Assembly: GCA_018814305.1 (NCBI GenBank)
Contig: JAHJAA010000043.1
Span: 1 to 64,000 of the forward strand
Direction of reading: 5' to 3'
Source of the DNA: Pseudomonadota bacterium
GTDB taxonomy: Bacteria > Desulfobacterota > Desulfobulbia > Desulfobulbales > JAGXFP01
Length of the DNA stretch: 64,000 nt
Shown here: piece by piece, positions 30,144 to 40,911 of the stretch
How positions within the stretch are numbered: position 1 is the first letter of the stretch
Layout: every line of letters starts with the position of its first letter
Translations under genes and position numbers: made by a program
The notes under the pieces: generated by a model
What the model was told of the DNA's origin: nothing
Seen by the model: the letters and a program-made list of their open reading frames with translations, nothing else
Databases searched by the model: none

Positions 30144-30692
30144 ATGCTGAGATTCATAGTATTGTTTTTATTGGTCGCTCTCTTGGTTCCTGGTCTATCT
30201 ATGGCCGCCGAGGATACCGCTGCCAGCCGTGAGCCCATCCATATTGAGGCGGATCGGATGGAGGCGGATCGACAGAAGGATGCAGTTTTTTTTAATGGTA
30301 ATGTTGAGGCGAGCCAGGGAGCTTTGGCGATCAGGGCGGATCGGATGACGGTTTATTATTCAGATCCCGAGAAGGAGGATTCTCCTGGTTTGTCGACCGG
30401 GCCAACATCGGCTCGTTCTATCACCAGGCTCCAGGCGGTCGGCAATGTGGAGATCATTAAAGAAGGCTGGGTGGCAGCAGGGGACCTGGTCGATTATTTC
30501 TCCAATGAACGAAAAGTTGTGCTGTCGGGCAATACCAGGGTCTGGCAGGAAAATAATATGGTGACCGGTGACCGGGTGATTCTTTTTCTTGATGAGGGAC
30601 GAAGTATTATCGAAAAGAAGGATGAAGAGGGTGGCCGGGTCAAGGCCTTTTTTTATCCCGAATCCACTCCGGAAAAAACTCCGGGTCAATGA
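30144..30692 (+). CDS. lptA: LPS transport periplasmic protein LptA
   Basis: The 182-residue protein has a signal peptide (MLRFIVLFLLVALLVPGLSMA) and an OstA/LptA beta-jellyroll: PIHIEADRMEADRQKDAVFFNGNVEASQG and LQAVGNVEI...GWVAAGDLVDYFSNERKVVLSGNTRV. It bridges the inner and outer membranes carrying LPS. The ATG at 30144 follows AAGGTGG; the frame extends upstream to 29967 without family sequence. It is followed by lptB after 7 bases. Confidence 0.92.
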   Translation: MLRFIVLFLLVALLVPGLSMAAEDTAASREPIHIEADRMEADRQKDAVFFNGNVEASQGALAIRADRMTVYYSDPEKEDSPGLSTGPTSARSITRLQAVGNVEIIKEGWVAAGDLVDYFSNERKVVLSGNTRVWQENNMVTGDRVILFLDEGRSIIEKKDEEGGRVKAFFYPESTPEKTPGQ

Positions 30693-30699
30693 GGCAGCC

Positions 30700-31422
30700 G
30701 TGGCCGTTCTTGAAACCAGGGAAATTGTAAAACAGTACCGCAAACGCCGGGTCGTTGACGGCATCAGCCTCCAGGTGGAAACCGGGCGGGTGGTAGGATT
30801 GCTTGGCCCCAACGGCGCCGGTAAGACCACCACTTTTTATACAATCGCCGGGTTCATCAAGCCGGATCGTGGAGCGGTCTTTCTGGATGGCGAGGAGATT
30901 ACTTCCCTGCCTATCCACCAGAGGGCCCTTAAGGGAATATCATATCTGGCCCAGGATTCATCGGTTTTTAAGAAATTGACCGTGGTGGAAAATGTCAGAA
31001 TTGTCTTGGAACCTCTGGGGATTCCAAGGGAAGAAATCCAGGAACGAATTGATCGCTTGCTCCATGACTTGAAGATTGATTATCTGGCGGATCACAAGGC
31101 CCATTCGCTGTCGGGCGGCGAAAGGCGACGGGTCGAAATCATGCGGGCCCTGGCAACCAATCCTCGCTTTATCCTCTTGGATGAACCGTTTGCCGGCATC
31201 GATCCCTTGTCGGTGGCTGATCTCCAACAGATCATTCATTCATTGAAAGATCGGGGGCTGGGGGTGCTGATTTCCGACCATAATGTCCGGGAGACGTTGG
31301 CGGTCTGTGACACCGCGTATATTGTCAATAATGGCCAGATTCTGATCAGTGGTCGGGCCGATGAAATCGTCAATAGTGAAGTGGCCCGGAAGATGTATCT
31401 CGGTCAGAATTTTAGTATGTAG
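30700..31422 (+). CDS. lptB: LPS export ABC transporter ATPase LptB
   Basis: The 240-residue ABC ATPase has Walker A GPNGAGKTT, signature LSGGERRRVEIMRAL, Walker B FILLDEPFAGIDP and the LptB-typical YLAQDSSVFKKLTV and GVLISDHNVRETL. It powers LPS extraction from the inner membrane. The GTG at 30700 follows GAGGCAG after the lptA stop and gives the family N-terminus; an upstream frame from 30589 overlaps lptA. Confidence 0.95.
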   Translation: MAVLETREIVKQYRKRRVVDGISLQVETGRVVGLLGPNGAGKTTTFYTIAGFIKPDRGAVFLDGEEITSLPIHQRALKGISYLAQDSSVFKKLTVVENVRIVLEPLGIPREEIQERIDRLLHDLKIDYLADHKAHSLSGGERRRVEIMRALATNPRFILLDEPFAGIDPLSVADLQQIIHSLKDRGLGVLISDHNVRETLAVCDTAYIVNNGQILISGRADEIVNSEVARKMYLGQNFSM

Positions 31423-31497
31423 TCATGGTGTAGTGGATCCTTGAGCGCTGCCCGCCGAAAAAACAGAAGAGTGTGCCACGGGCTTCTATGGTAGTAT

Positions 31498-31516
31498 CGT
31501 TTCTGGATGGAAACTA
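31498..31516. repeat. solo end of the 16081-type inverted repeat
   Basis: CGTTTCTGGATGGAAACTA matches the right end of the element at 16081-16250 (one mismatch). About 15 bases on, TCCAGAAA (31531-31538) forms an inverted pair with the TTTCTGGA. It lies between lptB and rpoN and may be an element remnant. Confidence 0.65.
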
Positions 31517-31613
31517 GAGAGTTCGTGTCTGTCCAGAAAAATGGGCTTATGTTTTAACGGATTATGACCAACAAACCGCCTCGCCCACGCGGGGCTTTAC
31601 CGATGTAGAAAAT

Positions 31614-33074
31614 ATGGCACTGGACCTAAGACTTCAACTCAAACTCTCCCAGCAACTGGTAATGACTCCCCAGTTGCAGCAGGCGATTAAACTGCTCCAG
31701 TTGAATAGCCTGGAGCTTGCTGCAACTGTTCAGCAGGAGATCGAGCAGAATCCTGTCCTGGAAGAGGTTGGTCTGTCCCAGGAGCAGGAAGAGGAGGGCA
31801 ACGATGAGCGTGGGGAACGAAATGAGGCTGCGGAGAGCCTCGCTGATCGGGTGTCCGAGGTACGAGTCGACGGGGGCGAGAATATTCTCAAGGAGATTGA
31901 TTGGCAGGATTACGCCAATGAGTATGAATCGTTACCCTCATTTCGGAACCGGGATGATAACGATCTCCCCTCCCGCTTGGATATTCTGGTCAAAAAACCG
32001 GATCTTCAGGCCCATCTTCTCTGGCAGCTGCGATTATCGAGCTTGACTTCGGAAGAGGAGGATGTGGGGCAGTATATCATCGGCAATTTGAGCAAGAATG
32101 GCTTCCTTGAAGAGTCGATTGAGGAAATTGTCGAAAAAATCGGGTGTTCCCAGGCAATGGCAGAAAAAACTCTGCAGGTGATTCAGGAAATGGATCCTGC
32201 CGGGGTTGCCGCGCGGAGCGTCAGGGAGTCGCTTCTGCTTCAGTTGCAACGACTTGACCAGGGAGAGTCGTTAGCTGCGGTGATTGTCCGGGATCATCTG
32301 CATCTGATGGAAAATCGAAATTATCCCGGGATTGTTAAAGTGACCGGGCACCCTAAGTTTGAAGTACAGGCCGCCATTGATCTCATTCTCAGCCTGGATC
32401 CTTTCCCTTGCAGGCAATACTCCGCCGATGAGCCGCACTATATTATCCCCGATGTTTATGTCTATAAGGTTGACGACGAATATGTCATCCAGATGAATGA
32501 TGACGGATTGCCCAGGCTTCGGGTGAGCAATTTTTACCGGGATGTGCTTAAGGAGGGGAGTGGGGCGGCCGGTGAGACCAAGAATTATATTCAGGAGAAG
32601 ATGAAGTCGGCTGCCTGGTTGATCAAGTCTATTCAACAGCGACAGCGGACCATCTATAGGGTGGTCGAGAGTATTATTAAATTTCAGCGGGTGTTTTTTG
32701 AGAACGGGGTCGAATATTTACGCCCCCTGGTCCTCAGGGATGTGGCGGAAGATATCGAGATGCACGAGTCCACTATCAGTCGGGTGACCAATAACAAGTA
32801 CATGCATACTCCCCAGGGTATGTTTGAGCTGAAGTACTTTTTTAATTCGGCAATTGAGCGGAGGGATGGCGGGGACTCCATGTCTTCGGTCAGTATCAGG
32901 AACCGGATCAAGGGGATCATCCAGAAAGAGGACCCCTTGAAGCCCTTAAGTGATCAGCATATCGCCGATATATTTAAAAAGGATAAGATCCAACTGGCCC
33001 GCCGGACGGTGGCCAAATATCGTGAGCAGATGGGGATTCCTACCTCGAAACTTCGGAAGAAGACGAGGCTCTGA
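31614..33074 (+). CDS. rpoN: RNA polymerase sigma-54 factor
   Basis: The 486-residue protein has the Gln/Leu-rich activator region (residues 1-50: LKLSQQLVMTPQLQQAIKLLQL), an acidic linker, the core-binding region (about 110-300), the DNA-binding helix-turn-helix (about 360-395, DIEMHESTISRVTNNKYM) and the RpoN box ARRTVAKYRE near residue 462. It recruits polymerase to -24/-12 promoters and needs AAA+ activators, none of which is visible here. The lptA-lptB-rpoN order is common in proteobacteria. Confidence 0.97.
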   Translation: MALDLRLQLKLSQQLVMTPQLQQAIKLLQLNSLELAATVQQEIEQNPVLEEVGLSQEQEEEGNDERGERNEAAESLADRVSEVRVDGGENILKEIDWQDYANEYESLPSFRNRDDNDLPSRLDILVKKPDLQAHLLWQLRLSSLTSEEEDVGQYIIGNLSKNGFLEESIEEIVEKIGCSQAMAEKTLQVIQEMDPAGVAARSVRESLLLQLQRLDQGESLAAVIVRDHLHLMENRNYPGIVKVTGHPKFEVQAAIDLILSLDPFPCRQYSADEPHYIIPDVYVYKVDDEYVIQMNDDGLPRLRVSNFYRDVLKEGSGAAGETKNYIQEKMKSAAWLIKSIQQRQRTIYRVVESIIKFQRVFFENGVEYLRPLVLRDVAEDIEMHESTISRVTNNKYMHTPQGMFELKYFFNSAIERRDGGDSMSSVSIRNRIKGIIQKEDPLKPLSDQHIADIFKKDKIQLARRTVAKYREQMGIPTSKLRKKTRL

Positions 33075-33142
33075 AGGATCTTTCCTTGGCCAAGGGGAAA
33101 AAGCCCCCTCTCTCCTCGCTGATGATTGTTGCCCTCGGAGAT

Positions 33143-33751
33143 TTATTTCGTGATGTCTTCTCCCTGGGCCATGACCTTGGGAGGAGTAAGACCCTCTTTC
33201 CGCAGTACCGTTATCGCGCCGTTGGGGATCTTGACGGAGCGAAATTCTTCAAAGAGTCGTCCGCTGTAATGAAGGACCAGACAGCGAACTACGATCAGAT
33301 GGCTGACCACGGCCACCCTTTCTCCCGCATGCCGTTCGAAGATAGCCTCCATTTCATGAACTGCCCGTTTTTGAACCTCGGCCAGGGTTTCACAGCCCGG
33401 CAGGTTGAATTCACCGGGGGATTCCAGCCAGGTGGGGTACTCCGGGCCGAACTGGCGGCGGATTTCAGACTTTGTCAATCCGTCCCAGTGGGGGATTCGA
33501 ATTTCGGTGAGAGTATCAGAAGTGATCAATGGAGCCCCGGTAATCCGGCAGATTATTTCAGCTGATTGGTGGGTCCGGGGCAGGGGGCCGGCATAAACGG
33601 CCCTCAGATTATGGGGCTTGAGGCGAGAAGCCACGCCTTCTACTTGGGTGATACCGCTTGAGTGGAGTGGTTCCTGGGTTCTCCCGGCAAAACGGTCTTC
33701 CAGATTGGCCGCAGTAACTCCGTGGCGGGTTAAAAAAATTTCAGTAAGCAT
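33143..33751 (-). CDS. histidine phosphatase family protein
   Basis: The 202-residue protein has the catalytic RHG motif (FLTRHGVTAANLEDRFAG), Glu in TEIRIPHWDGLT and VVSHLIVVRCLV with the second histidine. The pattern is close to CobC/phosphoglycerate mutase-like phosphatases. Without cobalamin neighbours I do not assign a substrate. It is convergent with rpoN. Confidence 0.88.
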   Translation of the reverse strand: MLTEIFLTRHGVTAANLEDRFAGRTQEPLHSSGITQVEGVASRLKPHNLRAVYAGPLPRTHQSAEIICRITGAPLITSDTLTEIRIPHWDGLTKSEIRRQFGPEYPTWLESPGEFNLPGCETLAEVQKRAVHEMEAIFERHAGERVAVVSHLIVVRCLVLHYSGRLFEEFRSVKIPNGAITVLRKEGLTPPKVMAQGEDITK

Positions 33752-33902
33752 GATTCAATTTGCTTTGAATGGTGTGTAGGGGGCGGGAAAGAGCCCTCTT
33801 GGTTGTTAGGAAAAGGCTGAAGTATCACCGGCAAAAATCTCTGCCCGGCTGACGTTCATGACCATATCTGATATTGCGGACAGCGAGCAAGACTTTTCTG
33901 AT

Positions 33903-35084
33903 TTATGAGCTCTGGTCAAGAATTTCTCGAGCTTCCAGATTTCCCGGTTCCAAACGCAAGAGCTTCATGGCCCACTTGTCTGCTCTGATCGGACGTTTCA
34001 TCGCCAGATAGTTTTGCGCCAGGGCCAATATCAGGACAGGATCATCGTGCAGGTTGTCAGCAGCTTTCTCCAGGCATTTCGCCGCTTCTTCATGCTCTCC
34101 AATGTGGCTTAGGGCCAGCCCGAGTTTTTTTTGAATCTGGGGTTGGGATTGGTTACCGGCAATGATATTTCGATAGATTTTGGCCGCCAGACGGTCAAGA
34201 CCGTGGGTGTTGGCGATATCGGCAATATTTTCCAGAGCTGATTCTTCAAGATGAGGTTGGCGAATGACCAGTTTGAGGACCTTTTCCGCTTCCTTGGTCT
34301 GTTTTTCCCCTAAGAGTAAGAGGGCAAATTTGACGGCCCGTTCATAGTGTCTGGGGCTGATTTGCATGGCCTTGCCGTAATGTTCGATGGCTTTGGCTAT
34401 ATTGCCTTCACGATAATAGATCTGACCCAGGTAATGGTGAGAAACCACATCCAATCGGTTTGCTGCCGATGCCTTTTTGAAGAGCGTCATGCTTTTCTTG
34501 AGATCACCAGACTTAAAATAGAGTCTGCCCAATTCTCGAAAAGGACGTGAAGAGGGGTGTTGTGGGTTTATCGCCTGTTTTGCTGCCTGGATGGCGCCGG
34601 TGAGATTCCCTTGATCTTCCCGTTCTCGTGCTAATTCGAGGAGGACCGCCTGCGGCGAGGGATGATGGAGATGATCAAGCAGTTCCATGATTTTTTGCTC
34701 AAGGGTCGCCGTGACGAAGGGTTTTGTGAGGTAGGCGTCTACTTCGTGCTCGGCGGCTTCTGCCACCACATCCATATTGGCATCTGCGGTAATCATCAGA
34801 AAGGGAATACTCCGTAACGTGCGATTGGCCCGGATTTTTGCTAGAAGTTCGGTCCCTGACATCTTCGGCATCTTGTAATCGCAGATAATAAAATCGATCC
34901 TGTTTTCTTGATTGGTGATAATCCGCCAGGCCTCGAGTCCGTTAATTGCTTCAATAAAAAGGTTTCCAAAGTGAATTAGTTTGAGCATGGCCTTGATGGA
35001 GCGGCGCATGTTGTCGATGTCATCGACGATGAGAAAATTCAAACAACTGGGGTCTTTGGGGAGGGAGGTTCGGCTGGTACTCAT
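33903..35084 (-). CDS. response regulator with TPR repeats
   Basis: The 393-residue protein has a CheY-like receiver domain (about 15-135; acidic pocket in FLIVDDIDNM, phospho-acceptor Asp in FIICDYKMPKM, Lys in LTKPF) followed by about seven TPR units (residues 150-390). There is no DNA-binding output, so output is probably protein binding. The ATG at 35084 follows GGAGG. The kinase gene lies 18 bases upstream, so it is probably its partner. Confidence 0.9.
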   Translation of the reverse strand: MSTSRTSLPKDPSCLNFLIVDDIDNMRRSIKAMLKLIHFGNLFIEAINGLEAWRIITNQENRIDFIICDYKMPKMSGTELLAKIRANRTLRSIPFLMITADANMDVVAEAAEHEVDAYLTKPFVTATLEQKIMELLDHLHHPSPQAVLLELAREREDQGNLTGAIQAAKQAINPQHPSSRPFRELGRLYFKSGDLKKSMTLFKKASAANRLDVVSHHYLGQIYYREGNIAKAIEHYGKAMQISPRHYERAVKFALLLLGEKQTKEAEKVLKLVIRQPHLEESALENIADIANTHGLDRLAAKIYRNIIAGNQSQPQIQKKLGLALSHIGEHEEAAKCLEKAADNLHDDPVLILALAQNYLAMKRPIRADKWAMKLLRLEPGNLEAREILDQSS

Positions 35085-35102
35085 CAAATCGCGTCCTCCG
35101 GA

Positions 35103-36371
35103 TCAAACCGGCAGCTGAAAGGCAAAGGTACTACCCGATTCAGGCCTGCTATCGACCCGGATCCGGCCCTTATGCTCATTGATCACCAGTTTGCAGAAAT
35201 AGAGCCCAAGGCCACTGCCGATCAAGGTGTCCGAGCCTCCAGCAATCCGGGCATATTTATCAAATATTATCTGTTGCTTAGCCACGGGAATCCCCGGGCC
35301 TTGGTCGCTAATGGAAAATTCGATTATTCGTCCTTCTTCGAGGAGTCCAATGGAGGTGGTGATGGATGACGAAGCTGGGGAAAAATGGAGGGCATTGGTT
35401 AAAAGATTTTGCAAAACCCTTAGAATTAAGACCCGGTCAACCCGGATTGGCGGGGAGTTCGGGGGAATATCAAGAGTGATGTCGACCTCTTTATTTCGGG
35501 CGAGGCCTTTGATGCCGGTAACTGCTTCCATGAGAAGATTGGCTGGGTCAGCTTCTTCGATCAACAGTCGGATCCGCCCGTCTTCCATTTTGTGAACACT
35601 GACCAAATTAGACACCATCCGCACCGTTCGCTCACAACCTAGCTGGGCGGCATCGAGGAACTCACGCTGGGTTTCATCAATAGAGTAGGAAAGAATGTCA
35701 AGGTTGGCGATCACTTCCGAAAGGGGGCCCTTAAGGTCGTGGATCAGCATGGAAGAGAGTTCCTCCATAATTTTCTGTTTCTGCTCAAGTTCCAGATTCT
35801 TTTTTTTCAGGGCTCTTCTTTGTTTATTGAGATCGTTAAGCAATTTTTCCCTCGTCATCAGCCACATGAGGAGGCCACTGAATTCCAGAAGATAGTGAAT
35901 ATCCTCCTTAAACAGGTCCCGGGGGCCGGCTTTGTCGGTGACGTTGATTACCCCGAAGGTCCGGTTTCCGTTAATGATGGGGACAGAAAGCAATGAGTGT
36001 TTTTTATACGTGCCATGGCCTCTTCCCCGAAAGCGATGGTCCTTGCTGATGTCGGGAAGGAACAGGGGGGTGCCGGTGGAGGCGACCCAACTTGCGACAC
36101 AACAAAGATCGTTGAGCGGTTGCCGGAGACCAATCAATTTTTTTCGGCTGGCTGCCTGCACCACCAGATCTTTTTTTTCGAGGATCATGATGGAACCCTG
36201 CTCGGCACCCAGGTACTCAAGGATGATCTCCAGGACTCCTCGCAGTCGATCAGGGTATCTCAAGCGTTCCTTGCTGATTAGTTGACTGACCCTGGAAATG
36301 GCATCCAGAAGGCGATTGGCCATCTCAAGGTCTGCAACAGCTAAGCCATTTTCTGGTAAGGGATTTGTCAT
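35103..36371 (-). CDS. GAF-domain sensor histidine kinase
   Basis: The 422-residue protein has no membrane helix. It has a GAF domain (about 25-175; GSIMILEK, CVASWVASTGTPLFLPDI), a coiled coil (180-205), a HisKA domain with phospho-acceptor His in LIHDLKGPLSEV and a catalytic ATPase domain with N box QNLLTNALHFSP, SDQGPGIP and GSGLGLYFCKLVINEHKG. It senses a cytoplasmic ligand, not identifiable here, and probably phosphorylates the downstream TPR regulator. Confidence 0.92.
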   Translation of the reverse strand: MTNPLPENGLAVADLEMANRLLDAISRVSQLISKERLRYPDRLRGVLEIILEYLGAEQGSIMILEKKDLVVQAASRKKLIGLRQPLNDLCCVASWVASTGTPLFLPDISKDHRFRGRGHGTYKKHSLLSVPIINGNRTFGVINVTDKAGPRDLFKEDIHYLLEFSGLLMWLMTREKLLNDLNKQRRALKKKNLELEQKQKIMEELSSMLIHDLKGPLSEVIANLDILSYSIDETQREFLDAAQLGCERTVRMVSNLVSVHKMEDGRIRLLIEEADPANLLMEAVTGIKGLARNKEVDITLDIPPNSPPIRVDRVLILRVLQNLLTNALHFSPASSSITTSIGLLEEGRIIEFSISDQGPGIPVAKQQIIFDKYARIAGGSDTLIGSGLGLYFCKLVINEHKGRIRVDSRPESGSTFAFQLPV

Positions 36372-36483
36372 GGTTTTTTAGCGATAAAAGGAGTCGAAGG
36401 TGCCGAAAATATCAAAAATATTCTAGCACACCTTGTTGGTGGGGGGAGAAATAAATTATGGGAATATCGTGCTGGAGCAATAA

Positions 36484-36519
36484 AAAACCGGGCCTGGAAA
36501 TTTTCCCGGGCCCGGTTTT
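36484..36519 (-). terminator. terminator after guaA
   Basis: An 11-bp stem AAAACCGGGCC/GGCCCGGTTTT with a 14-base loop is followed on the minus strand by TTTTTT. It lies about 110 bases past the guaA stop. Confidence 0.8.
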
Positions 36520-36629
36520 GATTCTCGCGGTCAAACTGAATCCTCAGTTGGCAGCAGATAATGGAGTTTGATGATGAGTGTTATGCCTGAAGGGCTTCTT
36601 TGTAACGACTTCAAATGGGATGAAGACGC

Positions 36630-38201
36630 TCACTCCCATTCGATGGTTCCCGGCGGTTTGCCGGTAATATCGTAAACCACCCGGGAGACCCCCCGGACCT
36701 CGTTGCAAATCCTGCGGGTTACGTGATCAAGAAATTCATAAGGAAGATGCGCCCAGCGGGCGGTCATGAAATCGACGGTTTCAACGGCTCGTAAGGCTAT
36801 GACATGGGCGTACTGCCTGTTGTCGCCTATAACCCCGACTGATTTGACCGGCAGGAATACGCAGAATGCCTGCGAAGTCTTGTCGTAGAGGTCCTGTCTG
36901 AAAAGTTCCTCGATGAAAATATGATCAGCAAGTCGCAAGGTATCGGCATACTCCTTATGGACTTCGCCGAGGATTCTGACGCCGAGGCCGGGTCCGGGAA
37001 AGGGGTGTCTCTGGACCATCTCTGAAGGCAGGCCAAGCTCAAGACCGATCTTTCGAACCTCATCCTTAAACAGTTCCCGCAATGGTTCGACGAGGTCAAG
37101 TTTCATATAGTCGGGAAGCCCCCCGACGTTGTGATGTGATTTGATGACCTTTGCTTTGCCGGTTTTGGCCCCGGCCGACTCAATGACATCAGGGTATATG
37201 GTCCCCTGGGCGAGCCATTTGGCAGCAGTCAGTTTTTTTGATTGCTCCTCGAAGACGTCGATAAAGGTATTACCAATGATCTTCCTTTTCTGTTCGGGGT
37301 CTTCCACTCCTTTGAGTCTATCGAGAAAACGCTTTTCAGCATTAACCCGGATGACCTTGACGCCCATATGCTTGGCAAAGGTACTCATCACCTGGTCACC
37401 TTCATTCAGGCGCAGAAGGCCGTTGTCAACGAAGACACATGTGAGTTTTTCCCCTATGGCCCGATGCAGGAGGGCGGCAACGACAGATGAATCAACACCC
37501 CCTGAAAGACCGAGAAGGACCTCATCGTAACCGACTTGTTTCCGGATGGATTTAATGGAGTTTTCAATAATATTGTCCGAGGTCCAGAGTTTTCCGCACC
37601 CACATATGGCGTGAACGAATCTTTCGATGATTCGCTGACCTTGTTTCGTGTGGGTGACTTCCGGGTGATACTGGAGTCCGTAGAATTTTCTTTTTTCATC
37701 TGCCATTCCGGCAAGAGGGGCGTTGTCGGTTTCACATATGGCAATAAATCCCTCGGGCAGCTTGTTGACACGATCACCATGACTCATCCATACATCCAGC
37801 AGGCCGTATCCTTCTGGACTGGTATGGTCTTCAATCTCTTTGAGGAGCGTTGAATGATTGCGTGCCCTGACTTGAGCATAGCCATATTCGCGGTGTGAGG
37901 CCGACTCGACTTCACCTCCCAACTGGGCAGCCATGGTCTGCATTCCGTAACAGATACCCAGGATTGGGATGCCGAGCGTAAAGACTATGTCGGCGGCTCT
38001 TGGAGTAGCCTCTTCATGGACGGACTGCGGGCCTCCTGAAAGAATAATTCCGTTAGGATTAAATTCCCTGATGGCCTCCGATTCCAAGTCCCATGGAAAT
38101 AACTCACAATAAACACCGGCTTCGCGGACCCTGCGGGCGATGAGTTGTGTGTACTGAGAACCGAAATCTAGAATCAGTATCTTTTCACTATGTATATCCA
38201 T
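36630..38201 (-). CDS. guaA: GMP synthase (glutamine-hydrolysing)
   Basis: The 523-residue protein has a class I glutamine amidotransferase domain (Cys in [16 protein letters not shown], His/Glu in YHPEV) and the PP-loop synthetase domain [19 protein letters not shown], ending with the IEWE C-terminus. It aminates XMP to GMP. It follows guaB after about 100 bases on the same strand. Confidence 0.98.
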   Translation of the reverse strand: MDIHSEKILILDFGSQYTQLIARRVREAGVYCELFPWDLESEAIREFNPNGIILSGGPQSVHEEATPRAADIVFTLGIPILGICYGMQTMAAQLGGEVESASHREYGYAQVRARNHSTLLKEIEDHTSPEGYGLLDVWMSHGDRVNKLPEGFIAICETDNAPLAGMADEKRKFYGLQYHPEVTHTKQGQRIIERFVHAICGCGKLWTSDNIIENSIKSIRKQVGYDEVLLGLSGGVDSSVVAALLHRAIGEKLTCVFVDNGLLRLNEGDQVMSTFAKHMGVKVIRVNAEKRFLDRLKGVEDPEQKRKIIGNTFIDVFEEQSKKLTAAKWLAQGTIYPDVIESAGAKTGKAKVIKSHHNVGGLPDYMKLDLVEPLRELFKDEVRKIGLELGLPSEMVQRHPFPGPGLGVRILGEVHKEYADTLRLADHIFIEELFRQDLYDKTSQAFCVFLPVKSVGVIGDNRQYAHVIALRAVETVDFMTARWAHLPYEFLDHVTRRICNEVRGVSRVVYDITGKPPGTIEWE

Positions 38202-38302
38202 AGATGTATACCTTTGCGTAAGCAGGTTATAATCTCAAGGGAGATAGAGGATAGGCCCTCTAAGCATAGCTGGCGTTAGATCAGGCGCGTTGCGTAATCA
38301 CT

Positions 38303-39766
38303 TCATCCCAACCGATAGTTGGGCGCTTCCTTGGTGATGATAACGTCGTGGACGTGGCTTTCTTTGAGACCGGCCGGAGTTATTTTGACAAATCGTGCTT
38401 TTTTATGAAGTTCATCGATGTTTTTGGCCCCTGTATATCCCATGCCGGAACGAAGTCCGCCCATCAATTGATAGATCATGGCGGACAGGGGACCACAATA
38501 GGGAACCTTTCCTTCGATCCCTTCAGGCACCAGTTTGGCGGCTGAATCGACATCTTCCTGAAAATAACGATCACTGCTGCCTCTTTTCATGGCCCCAAGG
38601 GAACCCATACCACGGTATCCTTTATAGGTTCGGCCCTGATAGAGAAAGGTCTCGCCCGGGGTTTCATCGGTGCCGGCAAAGAGACCCCCGATCATCACCA
38701 CATGGGCCCCGATGCCGATGGCCTTGGTCAGGTCGCCGGAAAATTTGATCCCGCCGTCGGCAATGACCGGGATATTATGCCTGGCTGCGGCTCGAGCACA
38801 GTTATAAATGGCAGTCATCTGGGGAACTCCGACCCCGGCCACGATTCTAGTGGTGCAGATGGATCCGGGTCCCACACCAATCTTGACGCAATCTGCCCCG
38901 GCCTTGATCAAGGCCTCGGTCCCTTCGGCGGTGGCAACGTTTCCGGCAATGACCGGGAGGTTGGGAAAGGCTGCTTTGACCTCCCGCAGGGTATTGAGAA
39001 CATTTTGAGAATGACCATGGGCTGAATCAAGACCGACAATATCAACGCCGGCCTTGACCAGTCGTTCAACCTGTTGGAGATAGTCGCCCCCAATGCCGAT
39101 GGCTGCCCCGGCCCGCAAACGCCCAAAGTTGTCCTTGGCGGCCTGGGGATATTTTTTGATTTTTTCAAGGTCCTTAATGGTGATCAAGCCCTTGAGGTTG
39201 TTGTCATCATCCACAACCAGGAGTTTTTCAATCCGGTGCTCATGGAGCAGCGCTTTGGATTGCTCCATGGTGATGCCTGGTCGCGCGGTGACCAGGTTCT
39301 TGTGGGTCATTACCTCATCCACCCGGAGGTCAAGGTCGGAGACAAAGCGGAGATCCCGGTTGGTGACGATTCCTACGAGTTTTTTATTGTTGAGAACCGG
39401 GACCCCGGAGATCCGATAGGTGTTCATGATCTGTTTGACATGACCGACGGTATGACCCATTTCCACAGTGATGGGATCGATAATCATCCCGGATTCTGAT
39501 TTTTTGACCTTTTCCACCTCCATGGCTTGATCATCGACGGACATGTTCTTATGAATTATGCCGATCCCACCTTCCCTTGCCATGGCAATAGCGGTTCGGT
39601 GTTCGGTGACAGTGTCCATGGCTGCGCTGACCAAGGGGATATTCAGGCGGATTTCTTTCGTCAAATTGGTTGAGAGGTCAACGTTTGAGGGCAAGACATC
39701 AGATGCTGCCGGAACAAGGAGGACGTCGTCAAAGGTATAGGCATCTTCAATTATGTCGATCTTCAT
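38303..39766 (-). CDS. guaB: inosine-5'-monophosphate dehydrogenase
   Basis: The 487-residue protein has the barrel with two inserted CBS domains (about 95-205), the catalytic Cys in [20 protein letters not shown] and the flap motif [10 protein letters not shown]. It oxidises IMP to XMP, the first step to GMP, and guaA follows. The start is preceded by GGAG. Confidence 0.98.
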   Translation of the reverse strand: MKIDIIEDAYTFDDVLLVPAASDVLPSNVDLSTNLTKEIRLNIPLVSAAMDTVTEHRTAIAMAREGGIGIIHKNMSVDDQAMEVEKVKKSESGMIIDPITVEMGHTVGHVKQIMNTYRISGVPVLNNKKLVGIVTNRDLRFVSDLDLRVDEVMTHKNLVTARPGITMEQSKALLHEHRIEKLLVVDDDNNLKGLITIKDLEKIKKYPQAAKDNFGRLRAGAAIGIGGDYLQQVERLVKAGVDIVGLDSAHGHSQNVLNTLREVKAAFPNLPVIAGNVATAEGTEALIKAGADCVKIGVGPGSICTTRIVAGVGVPQMTAIYNCARAAARHNIPVIADGGIKFSGDLTKAIGIGAHVVMIGGLFAGTDETPGETFLYQGRTYKGYRGMGSLGAMKRGSSDRYFQEDVDSAAKLVPEGIEGKVPYCGPLSAMIYQLMGGLRSGMGYTGAKNIDELHKKARFVKITPAGLKESHVHDVIITKEAPNYRLG

Positions 39767-39796
39767 GGATGTATCTCCGGAAATTTTTCAGTCAGG

Positions 39797-40759
39797 TCAA
39801 AACGAGAAGTTGAGCGGTCGTCCCTGGTTCGGGCAGCTGAGCAGAATTCCCTCCAACAGACCAGCATCGCTCACTATCATACCTTCACCACCAATTGTTG
39901 CAAGAAGCTCTTGATAAATTTCCATACCGGCCAAAATAATATCGCCACGGCCCTCCTCAAGTCCAGGTAAAAGTGATCTTGACCCGGGGGGTATTGCCGA
40001 CAGGCGATGGTGAAAAAGGTCAATCATCGATCTGGTTAAGCCATGGCCCTGGACTCTGGTTCCATCATAGGTCTCAAGCTTGAGCTCCAAAGCTGCCATG
40101 GCGGTGGCCGTTCCGCCGCTACCGATCAGGGTGAACTGGTTCTTGTTTTTTGCCAGCGGATCGATAAAATCGTTAAGGTCCTTTCTGAATATCCCCAGTG
40201 CCGAAGTTTTCATGTCTCCATCTTCGGCTTCGGTCAGTGACACCGCTCCTATCGAAAAACTGGCGGACTGGACGATCTTTCCGTGCCTGGATAATACAAT
40301 AACTTCGGTGCTGCCGCCACCCACATCAGCGATGATTATTTCAGCTGGACCGGTGGGTAAGCAGAGGCTGGCAAAGACCCCTGCCGCAGTGAGTGCCGCT
40401 TCTTGTGTCCCATCAATAAGTTCAACGGCACATCCGAGAATCTTTTCAGCTTTTTTGATGAAAAGGGGACTGTTTTGGGCCCTGCGAAGGGCCTCTGTCC
40501 CGCAACAACGACAGAAACATGGTCTTGCGATTTCCATTTCCCGGCGGAATTCGGCCAAGGCTGAAAGGCCACGTTCCATTGCTTCAGGGCATATTTGCCC
40601 GGTAGTCACGACATCCTGCCCGATCCGGACCGTGATGAGCTTTTTTATTGCAGGGATACTCGCGGGACGCAGGGGAGAGTCAATCAGAAGCCGGAAACTG
40701 TTGGTGCCTAAATCAATCGCACAAGACGGGGGAATGGATGTTTTTGCCGTTGCTTCCAT
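39797..40759 (-). CDS. Ppx/GppA-family phosphatase
   Basis: The 320-residue protein has the ASKHA-type motifs of exopolyphosphatase/guanosine pentaphosphatase: CAIDLGTNSFRLLID, the GTEALRRA segment and the ADVGGGSTEVIV phosphate loop. It is the short two-domain type without an HD domain. A cluster CFCRCC (Cys81, 83, 85, 86) replaces the usual ATSAxR-type strand, which is unusual. It is 30 bases upstream of guaB, fitting a role in nucleotide or (p)ppGpp balance. Confidence 0.9.
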   Translation of the reverse strand: MEATAKTSIPPSCAIDLGTNSFRLLIDSPLRPASIPAIKKLITVRIGQDVVTTGQICPEAMERGLSALAEFRREMEIARPCFCRCCGTEALRRAQNSPLFIKKAEKILGCAVELIDGTQEAALTAAGVFASLCLPTGPAEIIIADVGGGSTEVIVLSRHGKIVQSASFSIGAVSLTEAEDGDMKTSALGIFRKDLNDFIDPLAKNKNQFTLIGSGGTATAMAALELKLETYDGTRVQGHGLTRSMIDLFHHRLSAIPPGSRSLLPGLEEGRGDIILAGMEIYQELLATIGGEGMIVSDAGLLEGILLSCPNQGRPLNFSF

Positions 40760-40911
40760 GTCTTGGATACTTTATGATAGTCCTGATTTTTCGTCAGCCG
40801 TGGGCTGACCTGTGCATTTTCAGATTGGGATCCCCCTAACCGCCTGGATTTTACCGGAGCACAAAAGGTGCATCGCAATATCGGGCGCTTGCCGATTTTT
40901 GGTAGGCTGCA

